Source: CAWUEX02 sp038148375
GTDB lineage: Bacteria > Pseudomonadota > Alphaproteobacteria > Rhodospirillales > Rhodospirillaceae
Length of the DNA: 64,000 nt
NCBI GenBank assembly: GCA_038148375.1
Contig: JAYQVH010000002.1
Span: 1 to 64,000, forward strand
Direction of reading: 5' to 3'
The notes under the pieces were generated by a model. That model had not been told where the DNA came from, searched no databases, and saw only the letters and a list, made by a program, of their open reading frames with translations. The number at the start of each line of letters is the position of its first letter. The first letter of the stretch is position 1. Positions 62,222 through 64,000 of this stretch are shown one piece after another. A program made the translations under genes and the position numbers.

Positions 62222-62971
62222 GTGCCCGAACTCGACACAGTCACTTTACTCGTTATCGCAGCTGGATTTGCCGTTGGCGGCTTAGCCAAGGGTACATTCG
62301 GTCTGGGCATGCCATTGTTGGCCATGCCCGTGCTTGTGACGGTACTGCCGTATCAGATTGCGGTGTCGCTGTTTCTGGTGCCGAACTTCACTGCCAATTT
62401 TCAGCAGGCTGTGCGAAAGGGTCTGTGGCGGCAGAACCTTAAGCGATTCTTCTGGCTGCTGGCTGCCATGCTCGTGACGATACCTTTCGTCGTGCAAATT
62501 CTCGTGCGCATCGAGCAGGAGACCGGCCTCCTCATTCTCGGCCTAATATCGCTGGTGTTTGTCGCCACACAAGTCATGCCTGTGAAGCTGTCGATCCCGG
62601 CGGCATGGGAGAAAATCGGCAATCCGGTGACCGGGGTGCTGGCAGGCATCCTGTGCGGTCTGTCCGGACTCTACGGGCCGATTCTCATCGTTTATCTTAT
62701 GGGTCTGCGTGTGCCTAAGGACGAATTCGTCTCAGCTCTGGCGCTGATGTATTTCCTCGGCTCGTTTCCACTCTACGGCAGCCTTGCTTACGAAGGAGTT
62801 CTGACGACCGACGTTGCCGCCGTCAGCGTCGTCGGTGCGGTGATCATCGGATTGATGATTGTCGTCGGTCAGAAAATCCGCGATCGCATGGAAGAGGAGC
62901 GCTACCGCAAGCTGCTGTTGACCCTGCTCTTCCTGATCGGTTGCGACCTGCTGCGCCGGTCGCTGATGTAG
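62222..62971 (+). CDS. TauE/SafE-family sulfite/anion exporter
   Basis: 249 residues with about 8 membrane segments, GTG start. The family is recognised from GFAVGGLAKGTFGLGMPLLAMPVL in the first helix, FWLLAAMLVTIPFV and AGILCGLSGLYGPILIVYLMGL. It exports sulfite, sulfoacetate or related small organic anions in known cases. It follows the dienelactone hydrolase by 21 bases and ends 4 bases before the opposite-strand membrane protein. Confidence 0.92.
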   Translation: MPELDTVTLLVIAAGFAVGGLAKGTFGLGMPLLAMPVLVTVLPYQIAVSLFLVPNFTANFQQAVRKGLWRQNLKRFFWLLAAMLVTIPFVVQILVRIEQETGLLILGLISLVFVATQVMPVKLSIPAAWEKIGNPVTGVLAGILCGLSGLYGPILIVYLMGLRVPKDEFVSALALMYFLGSFPLYGSLAYEGVLTTDVAAVSVVGAVIIGLMIVVGQKIRDRMEEERYRKLLLTLLFLIGCDLLRRSLM

Positions 62972-62975
62972 CCAA

Positions 62976-64000
62976 TTAGGCTGCTGCTGGCGTCGCCGCT
63001 GGACCGGCGCCCGACCGGCGCTGCTCGTTGCGGCGCGACGGGAACGGGTCGAACCAGTACGCGGATGGCTCGCGTACAAGCAGCATGTAAAGGAGAAACT
63101 GGTCAAAAATCGAAATGTACCAGAACAAATTTTCCTGAAAAACGGCATCGACCAGAATCGGCGCCAGGAAAATTAGAATCGCCGGTTTACGCGCCGTGCG
63201 CGATACGATGAAAGCGCCGAGTGTCAGCGCGAGAAACAGCCCGTGCGTCGCCAACAGCGACATGTATGAGCTGTGCGGATACTGACCGGTCGAGAGAATC
63301 AGGCGTTCGGAGTAGTTGCCGAAGAACAAATGACCGTCAATGAAGTCGGTGGTTTCCTCCCACAGGTCAGCGCGGCCGGATAATTGTTCGATGACGATAT
63401 CGAAGGAAATATCACCCAGCGATGCCGCCGTCTCGCGGGTAAACTGGCCGATGATCTGGGTCGCATAAAATCCCAGCACGGAGAGGATCACAGCGCTGGC
63501 AAAGGTGTGGCGAAATTTCCAGCCGTTGCGCCGCAGATCAAGTATCAGCAGAATCCCGATCAGCAGCCCAAACGCCAGAAGGCCGGACCGCTTGAAGTTC
63601 AGCACGGCGGCTCCGGCGAGCAAGAACGTCAGCAGCCAGCGCGTGCGGCCCCTAAGGTCCAGCATGAATGTCAGCACCAGGGCGAGCAGGATTTTCGCGC
63701 CTGCTATGGTTGACGTTGCCGACAGGCCCATCGGACGGATGAAGTATAGCAACTCCATGTCCTGCACATTGCGGCTGAATTCGAACTCCGTCGTCGTCGT
63801 TACAATTTGCTGCTGCGGAAAGAAAAACCGCACACCCATCGCAAACTGGATGTAGATGCAGACCACTTCGACAATGAGGAACAGCAGAACAATTTTCCAC
63901 ACCGTGTCGTTCAGAGTGCGGGCGGCTAAATAGCCAGCCAGCAAGATTACGGCGCCGAGCAGTCCGTTGTTGACCAGGAGTGAATCTGGGAATTGCTGAT
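62976..64000 (-). CDS. O-antigen-ligase-like polytopic membrane protein, N-terminus outside the window
   Basis: The frame is open to base 64000; 341 residues are visible, the start being beyond the window. There are about seven hydrophobic segments, a long periplasmic loop (FTRETAASLGDISFD to LILSTGQYPH) and PHSSYMSLLATHG, the pattern of the WaaL/Wzy (O-antigen ligase/polymerase) family. The C-terminal tail is basic and proline-rich (FPSRRNEQRRSG). Specificity cannot be read. It converges on the TauE-type exporter. Confidence 0.82.
   Translation of the reverse strand, partial: QQFPDSLLVNNGLLGAVILLAGYLAARTLNDTVWKIVLLFLIVEVVCIYIQFAMGVRFFFPQQQIVTTTTEFEFSRNVQDMELLYFIRPMGLSATSTIAGAKILLALVLTFMLDLRGRTRWLLTFLLAGAAVLNFKRSGLLAFGLLIGILLILDLRRNGWKFRHTFASAVILSVLGFYATQIIGQFTRETAASLGDISFDIVIEQLSGRADLWEETTDFIDGHLFFGNYSERLILSTGQYPHSSYMSLLATHGLFLALTLGAFIVSRTARKPAILIFLAPILVDAVFQENLFWYISIFDQFLLYMLLVREPSAYWFDPFPSRRNEQRRSGAGPAATPAAA

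Overview
The window reads as chromosomal DNA of a Gram-negative alphaproteobacterium, fairly GC-rich and probably free-living or marine. The signs are a LepA C-terminus of alphaproteobacterial type, a TonB-dependent receptor, a Pal-type lipoprotein, an O-antigen-ligase-like protein, twin-arginine and Sec signal peptides, and many small catabolic and transport operons. I cannot name a genus. No insertion sequence, prophage, CRISPR array or rRNA is visible. There is one tRNA, tRNA-Ser(GGA), at 1825-1914. By eye, roughly the first 8 kb and the gene at 23278-24051 are less GC-rich than the rest.

Layout. 1-5 kb: end of lepA, a small membrane protein, tRNA-Ser, a small helical protein, an orphan family-5 solute-binding protein and a lipase-like lipoprotein. 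5-13.7 kb (minus strand): an intact M19 membrane dipeptidase, purU, meaB, mutB, mutA (propionate/methylmalonyl-CoA branch), then, beyond a terminator, a second M19 protein that has lost three of its five classical metal ligands. 13.8-15.8 kb: two SAM methyltransferases and a second copy of the small helical protein. 16-23.3 kb: an exported-protein locus with a Tat-exported molybdenum hydroxylase large subunit, three tandem secreted SUMF1/FGE-like proteins (the third fused to a VOC domain) and a Tat-exported amine oxidase. 23.3-30.4 kb: secreted unknowns, two tandem Rieske oxygenases sharing an upstream FNR-like dyad, a TolB-like propeller and a TTC38-type TPR protein. 30.4-34.3 kb: an Fe(III)-type ABC importer. 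34.5-40.7 kb: pal-like gene, a coupled MFS-VOC-oxidoreductase-fetAB run and a UreH/NicO-like transporter. 40.7-46.5 kb: three bicupins, a PepSY membrane protein, and a LysR regulator divergent from a 31-codon lysine-rich peptide gene. 47-57.4 kb: a TPR exoprotein, a beta-propeller, a nucleophile-less alpha/beta-hydrolase, a PAS protein, a second orphan family-5 binding protein divergent from a TonB receptor, a GGDEF protein and an enoyl-CoA hydratase. 57.4-64 kb: a glutamate-synthase-like protein, leuC without leuD, a DapA-family aldolase, a dienelactone hydrolase, a TauE/SafE exporter and a truncated O-antigen-ligase-like gene.

The most interesting signals are the degenerate M19 paralogue, the triplicated secreted SUMF1 proteins preceded by a hairpin that buries the ribosome binding site of the first, the LysR/micropeptide divergent unit whose T-N11-A box lies about 65 bp upstream of a predicted start, and the shared dyad about 70 bp upstream of both Rieske genes. 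All functional statements rest on reading the sequence and on family knowledge; no searches were run.
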